This document shows positions 26,235 to 36,131 of a stretch of 64,000 nucleotides of DNA, piece after piece (the stretch's first letter is position 1; the number at the start of each line of letters is the position of its first letter). The stretch is from contig NZ_CP031455.1 of NCBI RefSeq assembly GCF_003391135.1, positions 4,557,001-4,621,000 on the forward strand, written 5' to 3'. A program made the position numbers and the translations under genes. Origin of the DNA: Streptoverticillium olivoreticuli subsp. olivoreticuli. GTDB taxonomy: Bacteria; Actinomycetota; Actinomycetes; Streptomycetales; Streptomycetaceae. The notes below the pieces were generated by a model. The model was not told the origin of the DNA and searched no databases. It worked only from the letters and a program-made list of their open reading frames with translations.

Positions 26235-27737
26235 TCAGCGACGCGAGTAGTTCGGCGCTTCCGTCGTCATCTGGATGTCGTGCGGGTGGCTCTCCTTGAG
26301 GCCCGCCGCCGTGATGCGGACGAAGGTGCCCTTGTCCTTGAGCTCCTGGACGTTCGCCGAGCCGACGTAGCCCATGGAGGCGCGAAGGCCGCCGATGAGC
26401 TGGTGGGCGACCGAGGACAGCGGGCCGCGGTAGGGGACCTGGCCCTCGATGCCCTCGGGGACGAGCTTGTCCTCGGAGAGGACGTTGTCCTGGAAGTAGC
26501 GGTCCTTGGAGTACGAGCGGGCCTGGCCGCGCGACTGCATCGCGCCCAGCGAGCCCATGCCGCGGTACGACTTGAACTGCTTGCCGTTGATGAAGACCAT
26601 CTCGCCCGGCGACTCCTCGCAGCCCGCGAGCAGCGAGCCGAGCATCACCGTGTCCGCACCGGCGGCGATCGCCTTGGCGATGTCGCCCGAGTACTGCAGA
26701 CCGCCGTCGCCGATCAGCGGGACGCCCGCCGCGTGGCACGCCCGCGCGGCCTCGTAGATCGCGGTGACCTGCGGCACGCCGATGCCGGCGACGACGCGGG
26801 TGGTGCAGATCGAGCCGGGGCCGACGCCGACCTTGACGCCGTCCACGCCCGCGTCGATCAGCGCCTGGGCGCCGTCGCGCGTGGCGACGTTGCCGCCGAC
26901 GACATCGACGTTGATGTTGGACTTGACCTTGGAGATCATGTCGAGGATGCCGCGGCTGTGGCCGTGGGCGCTGTCGATGACCAGGAAGTCGGCCCCGGCC
27001 TCGACCAGCGCCTGGGCGCGCTCGTACGCCTCGTCGCCGACGCCCACGGCGGCACCGACGACCAGACGGCCCTCGGAGTCCTTCGCGGCGTTGGGGTACT
27101 TCTCGGCCTTGACGAAGTCCTTGACCGTGATGAGGCCCTTGAGCACACCGGCGTCGTCGACCAGCGGCAGCTTCTCGATCTTGTGGCGGCGGAGCAGCTC
27201 GATCGCGTCCTCGCCGGAGATCCCGACCTTGCCCGTGACCAGCGGCATCGGGGTCATGACCTCGCGCACCTGACGGCTGCGGTCGGACTCGAAGGCCATG
27301 TCGCGGTTGGTGACGATGCCGAGCAGCTTGCCCGCCGGGTCGGTGACCGGCACGCCGCTGATGCGGAACTTCGCGCACAGCGCGTCCGCCTCGGCCAGCG
27401 TGGCGTCCGGGCGGACCGTGATCGGGTCGGTGACCATGCCGGACTCGGAGCGCTTGACCAGGTCGACCTGGTTGGCCTGGTCCTCGATGGAGAGGTTGCG
27501 GTGCAGGACACCGGCGCCGCCCTGGCGGGCCATGGCGATCGCCATGCGCGCCTCGGTCACCTTGTCCATCGCCGCGGACAGCAGCGGGATGTTCACCCGG
27601 ACGTTGCGCGAGACCCGGGAGGAGGTGTCGACGCCGTTCGGCAGGACCTCTGAGGCGCCCGGCAGCAGCAGGACGTCGTCGTATGTCAGACCGAGCATCG
27701 CGAATTTCCCGGGCATTCCGTCGACGTTGTCAGTCAT
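26235..27737 (-). CDS. guaB: IMP dehydrogenase
   Basis: 500-residue inosine-5'-monophosphate dehydrogenase, the committed NAD-dependent step to XMP and guanine nucleotides. The barrel start (FAMLGLTYDDVLLLPGAS), the two CBS repeats (about 100-215), the phosphate loop and catalytic Cys C311 in GVGPGSICTTRVVAG, and the GGLQYSGDIAKAIAAGADTVMLGSLLAG motif are all complete. The C-terminus (TTEAPNYSRR) carries the mobile-flap end. Length is normal. A 141-bp gap upstream, before the sigma-factor gene stop, should hold its promoter. An odd feature is the duplicated 3' end downstream. Confidence 0.97.
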   Translation of the reverse strand: MTDNVDGMPGKFAMLGLTYDDVLLLPGASEVLPNGVDTSSRVSRNVRVNIPLLSAAMDKVTEARMAIAMARQGGAGVLHRNLSIEDQANQVDLVKRSESGMVTDPITVRPDATLAEADALCAKFRISGVPVTDPAGKLLGIVTNRDMAFESDRSRQVREVMTPMPLVTGKVGISGEDAIELLRRHKIEKLPLVDDAGVLKGLITVKDFVKAEKYPNAAKDSEGRLVVGAAVGVGDEAYERAQALVEAGADFLVIDSAHGHSRGILDMISKVKSNINVDVVGGNVATRDGAQALIDAGVDGVKVGVGPGSICTTRVVAGIGVPQVTAIYEAARACHAAGVPLIGDGGLQYSGDIAKAIAAGADTVMLGSLLAGCEESPGEMVFINGKQFKSYRGMGSLGAMQSRGQARSYSKDRYFQDNVLSEDKLVPEGIEGQVPYRGPLSSVAHQLIGGLRASMGYVGSANVQELKDKGTFVRITAAGLKESHPHDIQMTTEAPNYSRR

Positions 27738-27878
27738 GACACCTTCCCAATGGTCTTGCCCCAGCGCGGACTCCCATGCTAACGGCCGTCACAGGTGTCC
27801 CATTCCACGACGGCTGAGTCCCGCATCACTTGGATATTCCTACGAAGAGGGGGTGCCGGGTGCTCCGGCTCCCCCTCC

Positions 27879-28481
27879 TCACTGCTCGGCGAGCGCCCTC
27901 AGCCTGCTCAGCGCCCGGTGCTGGGCGACCCGGACAGCGCCCGGGGACATGCCCAGCATCTGCCCGGTCTCCTCGGCGGTCATCCCGATGGCGACGCGCA
28001 GCAGCACCAGCTCGCGCTGGTTCTCCGGGAGGTTGGCCAGGAGCTTCTTGGCCCACTCGGCGTCGCTGCTGAGCAGCGCCCGCTCCTCGGGACCCAGGGA
28101 GTCGTCGGGCTGCTCCGGCATCTCGTCGGAGGGCACCGCCGTGCTGCCCGGGTGGCGCATGGCGGCGCGCTGGAGATCGGCAACCTTGTGCGCGGCGATG
28201 GCCACGACGAACGCCTCGAAGGGACGGCCGGTGTCGCGGTAGCGCGGCAGGGCGCAGAGCACCGCGAGGCAGACCTCCTGCGCCAGGTCGTCCACGAAGT
28301 GCCGGGCGTCACCCGGCAGCCGCGAGAGCCGGGTGCGGCAGTAGCGCAGCGCGAGGGGGTGCACGAGTGCGAGCAGATCGTGTGTGGCCCGCCGGTCCCC
28401 CTCCACCGCGAGGGTGACGAGTGCGCCGATCTCCCCGGGGGCGGCAGCCGCGGGGGACCCCGTCGTGTCGTCGTCGCACAT
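27879..28481 (-). CDS. shbA: ECF-type sigma factor (ShbA-like)
   Basis: About 200-residue sigma-70 family factor with region 2 (ALRYCRTRLSRLPGDARHFVDDLAQEVCLAVLCALPRY, about 45-90) and region 4 (NLPENQRELVLLRVAIGMTAEETGQMLGMSPGAVRVAQHRAL, about 147-190), and no region 3. The position between guaB and bldM and the sequence fit ShbA, the sigma factor shown in S. griseus to transcribe hrdB, encoding the principal sigma factor. No anti-sigma gene is next to it, as expected for that group. Start ATG at 28481 chosen by family length; an in-frame ATG at 28538 is possible. Orthology is from synteny and memory of the family, not a search. Confidence 0.85.
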   Translation of the reverse strand: MCDDDTTGSPAAAAPGEIGALVTLAVEGDRRATHDLLALVHPLALRYCRTRLSRLPGDARHFVDDLAQEVCLAVLCALPRYRDTGRPFEAFVVAIAAHKVADLQRAAMRHPGSTAVPSDEMPEQPDDSLGPEERALLSSDAEWAKKLLANLPENQRELVLLRVAIGMTAEETGQMLGMSPGAVRVAQHRALSRLRALAEQ

Positions 28482-28850
28482 CGGTCCATGGTGCCTTGAC
28501 GCCAAGCGATCCACGGCACCGCCTTCATAGTCGTGCATCGAACCGTTACGCGTAGGTGTCCTCGTACTCACGTCTCGCGTCTCCCCCTTCCGGGTATACC
28601 CGCCCCCGCCCTCACGACTCCACCGATAGCTTGTGCCGGTGCCGCGTGGCACAGGACAGGGCTTGTCCGTCATGGGGTCATCGCCGGCCGAGTGAGAAGC
28701 CTCGGCCTCCGGCCGGGGAGGGGTCACACTCCAAGGATGCGGCATCCCTCGGAGTTTCGGCGCTGGACGGCCGCGCGATGAGGTCACGGCACGGTCACCT
28801 ACCCGGGTGGCGCGCACCGCGACCTCACGGCGCTGCGCGCCACTCCCGGC
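28482..28850. other. Promoter region of the sigma-factor gene
   Basis: 369 bp between the bldM stop and the sigma-factor start, both on the minus strand. It contains a perfect 12-bp palindrome CGGGTATACCCG at 28591-28602, about 110 bp upstream of the start, a candidate operator or promoter element. No gene seen. Confidence 0.5.
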
Positions 28851-29462
28851 TCAGCGGACCAGGCCCCAGCGGAATCCGAGGGCCACGGCGTGCGCCCGGT
28901 CCGAGGCGCCCAACTTCTTGAACAGCCGCCGTGCGTGGGTCTTCACGGTGTCCTCGGAGAGAAACAGCTCACGTCCGATCTCCGCGTTGGAACGGCCGTG
29001 ACTCATCCCCTCCAGCACCTGGATCTCCCGCGCGGTGAGAGTGGGCGCGGCACCCATCTCCGCCGAGCGCAGCCGCCGCGGGGCGAGCCGCCAGGTCGGG
29101 TCGGCGAGCGCCTGCGTCACGGTGGCCCGCAACTCGGCGCGCGAGGCGTCCTTGTGCAGATAGCCGCGCGCCCCGGCGGCGACCGCGAGCGCGACGCCGT
29201 CGAGGTCCTCGGCGACCGTGAGCATGATGATGCGTGCGCCGGGGTCCGCGGAGAGCAGCCGGCGGACCGTCTCGACACCGCCGAGTCCGGGCATCCGTAC
29301 GTCCATCAGAATGAGGTCCGAACGATCGGCGCCCCAGCGGCGGAGGACTTCCTCGCCGTTGGCCGCCGTCGTCACACGCTCGACGCCGGGCACGGTCGCC
29401 ACCGCACGGCGGAGCGCCTCTCGGGCAAGCGGGGAATCGTCGCAGACGAGGACGGATGTCAT
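28851..29462 (-). CDS. bldM: BldM, orphan response regulator for development
   Basis: 203-residue response regulator, the exact length I know for BldM. The receiver domain (1-120) has the acidic pocket CDDS (D8, D9) and D54 in LILMDVRMPG. The C-terminal LuxR-type HTH (about 138-200) reads LTAREIQVLEGMSHGRSNAEIGRELFLSEDTVKTHARRLFKKLG. BldM is known as an atypical regulator that works without phosphorylation, as a homodimer for aerial growth genes and with WhiI for sporulation genes. ATG at 29462 opens MTSVLVCDD; an upstream in-frame ATG is probably not used. No kinase gene adjoins. whiD is divergent, 452 bp away. Confidence 0.95.
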   Translation of the reverse strand: MTSVLVCDDSPLAREALRRAVATVPGVERVTTAANGEEVLRRWGADRSDLILMDVRMPGLGGVETVRRLLSADPGARIIMLTVAEDLDGVALAVAAGARGYLHKDASRAELRATVTQALADPTWRLAPRRLRSAEMGAAPTLTAREIQVLEGMSHGRSNAEIGRELFLSEDTVKTHARRLFKKLGASDRAHAVALGFRWGLVR

Positions 29463-29914
29463 GGCCGTCCTCCGCAGCTGATGCGCGTCACCTTGAGCCT
29501 CCAGGCTGGTACTGATCGTCACCTGCGCGATCGACGCTCTCCGGCAGTCTCGGACATCTGCCCGACTGCTTCATCCGTCAACCGCCTCCGCCCTCTCAAC
29601 GACGGTCACCCGAAAGAGTTACGGGCTCGGTCGGCCACGTTCGGCACTCTACGTGAGGGCGCGGACACGGAGCAGGGCGCATTGGGGGCGCCCTTTGCGG
29701 CGCACAAGCTATGCCCCATTTGCCCAGGCGGAGCAGTCTTTCTTCCCATTTGCCGGTGTCTATGACTAGATTCGCAATCAGTCATATTTACATCTGCTCC
29801 CACGGCAGACGTAAACAGCACAGGCAGTGCGTCCGCATCAGACCGCTCGTGCCGGGCCGCTCCCGCCGGATCCTCCGGCGGATCGCCCCGGCGGATCGCT
29901 TCGAGGGGATAGCC
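29463..29914. promoter_or_regulatory. Shared bldM-whiD regulatory region
   Basis: 452 bp between divergent developmental genes, relatively AT-rich near whiD. It holds a direct repeat CCCATTTGCC at 29715-29724 and 29745-29754 (30 bp apart) and an inverted repeat ATGACT (29762-29767) / AGTCAT (29780-29785). These are candidate binding sites for developmental regulators; none is assigned. Confidence 0.5.
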
Positions 29915-30226
29915 ATGGCAGATTTCTCCCGCCTTCCCGGTCCCAACGCCGACCTGTGGGACTGGCAGCTCCTGGCGGCGTGCCGCGGGGTCGACAGCTC
30001 GCTGTTCTTCCACCCCGAGGGTGAGCGCGGCGCGGCCCGCAGCGCGCGCGAGACCTCGGCGAAGGAGGTGTGCATGCGCTGCCCCGTGCGCGCGGAATGT
30101 GCGGCACACGCACTTGCGGTGCGGGAGCCCTACGGCGTCTGGGGCGGCCTCACCGAGGACGAGCGCGAGGAGCTGATGGGCCGCGCGCGACACCGGGTCA
30201 TCGCGGTGACGCCCACCGGGGCCTAG
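29915..30226 (+). CDS. whiD: WhiD, WhiB-like Fe-S regulator of sporulation
   Basis: 103-residue WhiB-like protein. The four cluster ligands are C23, C53, C56 and C62 (Cx29Cx2Cx5C), followed by the GVWGG turn at 74-78 and a basic tail (RARHRV). These proteins bind a nitric-oxide- and oxygen-sensitive [4Fe-4S] cluster and contact the principal sigma factor. WhiD is needed for late sporulation and spore-septum placement in S. coelicolor. The ATG at 29915 follows GAGGGG, and the position next to bldM fits. The C-terminus is slightly shorter than the S. coelicolor protein as I remember it. Confidence 0.93.
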   Translation: MADFSRLPGPNADLWDWQLLAACRGVDSSLFFHPEGERGAARSARETSAKEVCMRCPVRAECAAHALAVREPYGVWGGLTEDEREELMGRARHRVIAVTPTGA

Positions 30227-30264
30227 CGCTCTCCCCGAGCGGGACCCCGGCCGAGGGCGGCCGC

Positions 30265-31179
30265 CTACGCGCGCTCGGCCGCCGTCGCCAGCTGTTCCAG
30301 CATCGCCGCCACCGCCGGCACCCGCGCCAGGTCCGGCAGCGTGAGGGCCACGATCTCGCGCTGCACCACCGGCTCGACCGGCACCGTGCACGCACCCTTG
30401 GGGCGTACGGACTCCAGCGCCAGCTCCGGCATCACCGCCACCCCGAGCCCCGCCCCGACCAGCCCGAAGACCGCGGGGTAGTCGTCCGTCGCGAAGTCGA
30501 TCCGGGGCGTGAACCCGGCGCTCTCGCACACCTCGACCAGGTGCTTGCGGCAGCGCGGGCAGCCCGCGATCCACGGCTCCTCGGCGAGGTCCGTGATCCC
30601 GATCCGGTCCGCCCCGGCCAGCCGGTGCCCCTCGGGCACCACACCGATGAGGCGGTCGGTGAGCAGCGGCCGTACGACCAGGTCGTCCCACTCCGCGGCC
30701 GCGGCGGGGTCGGCGCCCCGCACCTCGGGGTAGCGGAAGGCCAGCGCGATCTCGCAGTCGCCGTCGCGCAGCATCTCCACCGAACGCGGCGGCTCCGCCT
30801 CGACCAGGGAGACCCGGGTGCCGGGGTGCGCGGCCCGCATCCGCGCGAGCGCGCCCGGCACCAGCGTCGAGCTGCCACTGGGGAAGGACACCATCCGCAC
30901 CCGTCCCGCCCGCAGCCCGGCGATCGCGGCGATCTCCTCCTCGGCCGCGGTCAGCCCGGCCAGGATCCCGGAGGCGTGCCGGACCAGCGCCTGGCCCGCC
31001 TGGGTGAGGCGCATCTCGCGCCCCGTGCGGATCAGCAGCGGGGTGCCCGTGGACTGCTCCAGGGCCTTCATCTGCTGGCTGACGGCGGGCTGGGTGCAGC
31101 CCAGCTCGCGGGCAGCGGCCGAGAACGAACCGGTGGCGGCAACCGCGCGCAGCACCCTCAGATGACGAGCCTCGATCAT
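30265..31179 (-). CDS. LysR-family transcriptional regulator
   Basis: 304-residue LysR-type regulator. The winged helix-turn-helix covers residues 1-60 (LRVLRAVAATGSFSAAARELGCTQPAVSQQMKALEQSTG), followed by the linker helix and a periplasmic-binding-like effector domain (about 90-295). A CPRCRKHLVEVC stretch in the effector domain has three closely placed cysteines, unusual for the family and possibly redox- or metal-responsive. It is divergent from the MOSC gene with 79 bp between, the classic arrangement in which LysR controls its neighbour and itself. Inducer unknown. Confidence 0.9.
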   Translation of the reverse strand: MIEARHLRVLRAVAATGSFSAAARELGCTQPAVSQQMKALEQSTGTPLLIRTGREMRLTQAGQALVRHASGILAGLTAAEEEIAAIAGLRAGRVRMVSFPSGSSTLVPGALARMRAAHPGTRVSLVEAEPPRSVEMLRDGDCEIALAFRYPEVRGADPAAAAEWDDLVVRPLLTDRLIGVVPEGHRLAGADRIGITDLAEEPWIAGCPRCRKHLVEVCESAGFTPRIDFATDDYPAVFGLVGAGLGVAVMPELALESVRPKGACTVPVEPVVQREIVALTLPDLARVPAVAAMLEQLATAAERA

Positions 31180-31258
31180 TCTTCGAGCATAAGCCCACCT
31201 TGGGGGTGATCGTAAAATTCCATTCGCTGCTTTGGGTGACGTCGCCTAACCTTTCTTC

Positions 31259-31927
31259 ATGCAGCTGCTCTCCGTGAACCTCGGCCGTGACCGCACCGAC
31301 GAGGGCCTCCCCGGCTTCGCGCCCGGCCTGGCCACCGGCATCGACAAGCGCCCCGCCGACGGCCCGGTCGCCGTGGCCGCGCCCGGCCCCAAGGGCATCG
31401 CGGGCAGCGGTCTCGCCGGGGACACGATCGTCGCCCTGCGCCATCACGGCGGGGACGACCAGGCGGTGTACGCGTTCGCCCGCGAGGATCTCGACCGCTG
31501 GGAGCGGGAGCTCGGCCGCACGCTGCCCGACGGGGCCTTCGGCGAGAACTTCACCACCAGCGGGATCGACGTCAACGGCGCGCTCATAGGCGAGCGTTGG
31601 CGCGTCGGCCCGGATCTGCTGCTGGAGGTGACGTCGCCGCGCATCCCCTGCCGTACGTTCGCCACCTGGCTGGGCGAGGAGGGCTGGATCAAGCGGTTCA
31701 CGCAGGAGGCCGCCCCGGGCGCCTACCTTCGGGTGATAGAGCCCGGGGAGGTCCGTGCGGGTGATCCTGTCACCGTCGTGCACCGCCCGGATCACGCCGT
31801 GACCGTCTCGTTCCTCTTCCGCGCGCGCACCACCGAAAGGGCCCTGCTGCCGGATGTCCTGGCAGCTGGCGACGCGCTGCACCCCGAGGCCCGCGAGAAG
31901 GCCCTCGCGTATCGAGCGGCCCTGTGA
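31259..31927 (+). CDS. MOSC-domain protein (YiiM-like)
   Basis: 222-residue protein with a MOSC (molybdenum cofactor sulfurase C-terminal) domain, about residues 35-165, and a C-terminal helical 3-alpha segment. The conserved cysteine is C131 in SPRIPCRTFATWLG, and HHGGDDQAVYAF and GAFGENFTTSG are family signatures. YiiM-type proteins reduce N-hydroxylated compounds using molybdenum cofactor, so detoxification is the likely role. Divergent from the LysR gene, which probably regulates it. Confidence 0.9.
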   Translation: MQLLSVNLGRDRTDEGLPGFAPGLATGIDKRPADGPVAVAAPGPKGIAGSGLAGDTIVALRHHGGDDQAVYAFAREDLDRWERELGRTLPDGAFGENFTTSGIDVNGALIGERWRVGPDLLLEVTSPRIPCRTFATWLGEEGWIKRFTQEAAPGAYLRVIEPGEVRAGDPVTVVHRPDHAVTVSFLFRARTTERALLPDVLAAGDALHPEAREKALAYRAAL

Positions 31928-31998
31928 CCGTGCCCTTCGGACCGTCAAAAGAGTGCAGTGGACCGGCACGGAGCGCCCCCGGGCTCTAACGTGCCTGT

Positions 31999-32772
31999 AT
32001 GACGACTGTATTGATCACAGGGGCGACCGCCGGGATCGGCGCCGCCTTCGCGCGCAAGCTCGCGGCCGACGGCCACGACCTGGTCCTCGTCGCCCGCGAT
32101 GAGGAGCGCCTCCACGAGCAGGCGACCGACCTCCACGACCGGCACGGCGTGGAGGTCGAGGTCCTCCCCGCGGACCTGGCCGAGGACAAGGGCATCGAAT
32201 CCGTCGAGGCCCGGCTCCGCGACGGCGCCCGCCCGGTGCATCTGCTGGTCAACAACGCCGGTTTCGGTAACAAGGGCGCGTATCTCGAAGTGTCGATGGC
32301 CGACGAGCTGCGGATGCTCAAGGTGCACTGCGAGGCGGTGCTGCGGCTGACGTCGGCGGCGGCCGAGGGGATGCGGGAGCGCCGCAGGGGCGCGGTGATC
32401 AATGTGGCGTCGGTGGCCGCCTTCACCCCGCGGGGCACGTACGGCGCGAGCAAGTCGTGGGTCGTGCAGTTCACCCAGGGCGTGGCGCGCGACCTGGCCG
32501 GCACGGGCGTACGGCTGATGGCCCTGTGCCCCGGTTTCGTGCGCACGGAGTTCCACCAGCGGGCCGGGATGGGCACGGACAACGTCCCCGGCTGGCTGTG
32601 GCTGGACGCGGACAAGGTGGTCGCGGCCGCACTGCGGGACCTGGCGCACGGCAAGACGCTCTCCGTGCCGGACCCGCGCTACAAGGCGCTCACGGGTCTG
32701 ATGCGGCTGGCGCCGCGCGGCGCGGTGTCCCGGGCGTCGTCCACGACGGGCCGCAAGTACGGGCCGAAGTAG
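31999..32772 (+). CDS. SDR-family oxidoreductase (DltE/YohF-like)
   Basis: 257-residue short-chain dehydrogenase. The cofactor motif TGATAGIG is at 7-14, NNAG at 85-88, and the catalytic residues are S138, Y148 and K152 (VASVAAFTPRGTYGASKSW). The C-terminus is basic (SRASSTTGRKYGPK), which may aid membrane association. Substrate cannot be assigned. It lies 71 bp after the MOSC gene on the same strand and ends at a bidirectional hairpin facing groEL1. Confidence 0.88.
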   Translation: MTTVLITGATAGIGAAFARKLAADGHDLVLVARDEERLHEQATDLHDRHGVEVEVLPADLAEDKGIESVEARLRDGARPVHLLVNNAGFGNKGAYLEVSMADELRMLKVHCEAVLRLTSAAAEGMRERRRGAVINVASVAAFTPRGTYGASKSWVVQFTQGVARDLAGTGVRLMALCPGFVRTEFHQRAGMGTDNVPGWLWLDADKVVAAALRDLAHGKTLSVPDPRYKALTGLMRLAPRGAVSRASSTTGRKYGPK

Positions 32773-32794
32773 GGGCCCGCGGGAGCTTCATGAG

Positions 32795-32842
32795 AACGGC
32801 CGAGGCCCGGCGCCCCCGAAGGGGTGCCGGGCCTCGGCCGTT
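32795..32842. terminator. Bidirectional terminator between SDR and groEL1
   Basis: Arms AACGGCCGAGGCCCGGC (32795-32811) and the exact complement (32826-32842) form a 17-bp stem, and the loop adds CCCC/GGGG pairing. It sits between convergent stops. Confidence 0.88.
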
Positions 32843-32854
32843 GCGCGCGTGGCG

Positions 32855-34477
<1,623 letters not shown>

Positions 34478-34611
34478 GGTTGCTTCAAGTCCTCTCGTTG
34501 CGATCCTCGGCCACGCAACAGTGGCCGCCTATCGCTCGAACGAACTGCGCCCCGGGCACCCGGCCGGTGAAGAGCGGGAGCACGGGGCGCAGATCAAAAG
34601 CTTCGGGTGAA

Positions 34612-34920
34612 TTACTTCTCGACGATCGCGAGAACGTCGCGAGCCGAGAGGACGAGGTACTCCTCGCCGTTGTACTTCACCTCGGTGCCGCCGTACTTGC
34701 TGTACAGCACGACGTCGCCGACGGTCACGTCGAGCGGAAGACGGTTGCCCTCCTCGAAGCGGCCCGGGCCCACGGCCAGGACGACGCCCTCCTGGGGCTT
34801 CTCCTTCGCGGTGTCCGGGATGACCAGGCCAGAGGCCGTGGTCTGCTCGGCGTCGAGCGGCTGGACCACAATGCGGTCCTCGAGCGGCTTGATGGCAACC
34901 TTGGAGCTGGCGGTCGTCAC
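34612..34920 (-). CDS. groES: GroES co-chaperonin
   Basis: 102-residue co-chaperonin that caps the GroEL ring. The mobile loop region (IPDTAKEKPQEGVVLAVGPG) and the C-terminal strand (VGDVVLYSKYGGTEVKYNGEEYLVLSARDVLAIVEK) are intact. It is the first gene of the operon, with two CIRCE elements 102-178 bp upstream. ATG at 34920 follows a GGGGGAGG-type ribosome-binding site. Confidence 0.97.
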   Translation of the reverse strand: MTTASSKVAIKPLEDRIVVQPLDAEQTTASGLVIPDTAKEKPQEGVVLAVGPGRFEEGNRLPLDVTVGDVVLYSKYGGTEVKYNGEEYLVLSARDVLAIVEK

Positions 34921-35021
34921 GATCCGACCTCCCCCTTCGGAGATCTCACGGGGTTAACTGTCTGAGGTGGCGACCAGGTCGGATCCGTCGTCGCGGGTGC
35001 CGGATCTGCCCGTCGCCGTGT

Positions 35022-35048
35022 CTGGCACTCCCGGGTGGAGAGTGCCAA
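35022..35048. promoter_or_regulatory. CIRCE operator 1 (HrcA site)
   Basis: CTGGCACTC, 9-nt spacer, GAGTGCCAA. This matches the TTAGCACTC-N9-GAGTGCTAA consensus with few changes and lies upstream of groES. Confidence 0.92.
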
Positions 35049-35070
35049 CGGAAGCGAGACTATGACGCGG

Positions 35071-35097
35071 TTAGCACTCGGTCAAGCGGAGTGCCAA
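35071..35097. promoter_or_regulatory. CIRCE operator 2 (HrcA site)
   Basis: TTAGCACTC, 9-nt spacer, GAGTGCCAA. The left arm is a perfect CIRCE match and the right arm has one change. Together with operator 1 it brackets the expected groES promoter. Confidence 0.95.
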
Positions 35098-35190
35098 TTC
35101 GCCTGCGGCGCGCGCGTCGACGACGGACGTTCGCCGGGAGGATCTTCCCCGCTCCGCGGGGCGTAATCCTCACCCCGCCGGACGTGGTCC

Positions 35191-36045
35191 TCAGACGTAA
35201 TCCTCCAGGCGGGCCACCGTGTAACCCTGCTTCTGGATGCTGCGCAGCATGTTCGTCACCATCTTGGTCATCGAGGTGCCCTTGAGCTCCTGCGGACCGC
35301 GGAAGTGCGCGAGGACGATGTCACCGGGGCGCAGCTTGTCGCCCTCGGCGTAGCGCATGTCGTTGATCTGCATCGTCGCCTCCCACAGCACGACCGCCTT
35401 CACCCCGCAGCTCCCGGCCTCCGTGAGGGTCGCGTCGTTGTAGTTGCCGTACGGCGGGCGGAACAGCGGCGGCCTGGCCCCGAACCTCTTCTCCAGGACC
35501 TCCTGCTGCCCGCATATCTCGTGGCGCTGGGCCGCGGGCGGGAGCGTGCGCAGGTTGGGGTGGGAGAGGGTGTGGTTCTGGATGGTGTTGCCACCGTCCT
35601 TCAGCTGCTCGAAGTAGCCGTAGCCGCGGCCGGCGCGGGCGATGTCGTCCGTCAGGAACATCGTGAAGGGCAGTTTCAGGTCCTTCGTCATCTTCACGAA
35701 CTCCGGGTCCTTCTCCGCCCCGTCGTCGAAGGTCACGAAGACGACCTTGTCCTTGGTGGCCACCCGCCGCACGATCTTGGGCGTCTCCCCCGGCTTCATC
35801 CCGTCCGTCACCTTCGCCGCGGGCGGTGCGGGCGGCGCGGCGAGCGGTGCGTCCAGCCCCCAGCGGCGGTACGCGCCGGTGTCGGCGGAGGGCGCGGCAC
35901 TCGGCGCCCGCCCAGTGGCCGACGGGCCGGCCTTCTCCGGCTTCTCCGGCTTCTCCGGCCCGGACGACGATCCGGAACACCCGGAGAGCAGCCCGGCGAG
36001 CAACAGCGCGATGACGACCCGGGGGCCGGATATGGAAGAACTCAC
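35191..36045 (-). CDS. Lipoprotein polysaccharide deacetylase (NodB domain)
   Basis: 284-residue exported lipoprotein. A signal peptide with a lipobox (LLAGLLSGC, C23) is followed by a Pro/Lys/Ala-rich linker and a NodB-type carbohydrate-esterase-4 domain (about 98-284). Catalytic and metal residues are visible: D107/D108 in TFDDG, H158 and H162 in NHTLSHPN, then RPPYGNYND. It probably removes N-acetyl groups from peptidoglycan or another surface glycan outside the membrane. GTG start at 36045. It is divergent from the methyltransferase gene 86 bp away. Confidence 0.9.
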   Translation of the reverse strand: MSSSISGPRVVIALLLAGLLSGCSGSSSGPEKPEKPEKAGPSATGRAPSAAPSADTGAYRRWGLDAPLAAPPAPPAAKVTDGMKPGETPKIVRRVATKDKVVFVTFDDGAEKDPEFVKMTKDLKLPFTMFLTDDIARAGRGYGYFEQLKDGGNTIQNHTLSHPNLRTLPPAAQRHEICGQQEVLEKRFGARPPLFRPPYGNYNDATLTEAGSCGVKAVVLWEATMQINDMRYAEGDKLRPGDIVLAHFRGPQELKGTSMTKMVTNMLRSIQKQGYTVARLEDYV

Positions 36046-36131
36046 CTATCCGATTCTTGTTCACTCGTTCGAGTGCGGCGACCAGGGCCTGCTTTTCGTG
36101 GACGCCCCCGCCCGTCGGCGAGAATGGCCCC

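Noticed and set aside
29606..31969. 787-codon frame across whiD, LysR and MOSC
   Set aside because: Off-frame shadow of three recognised genes.
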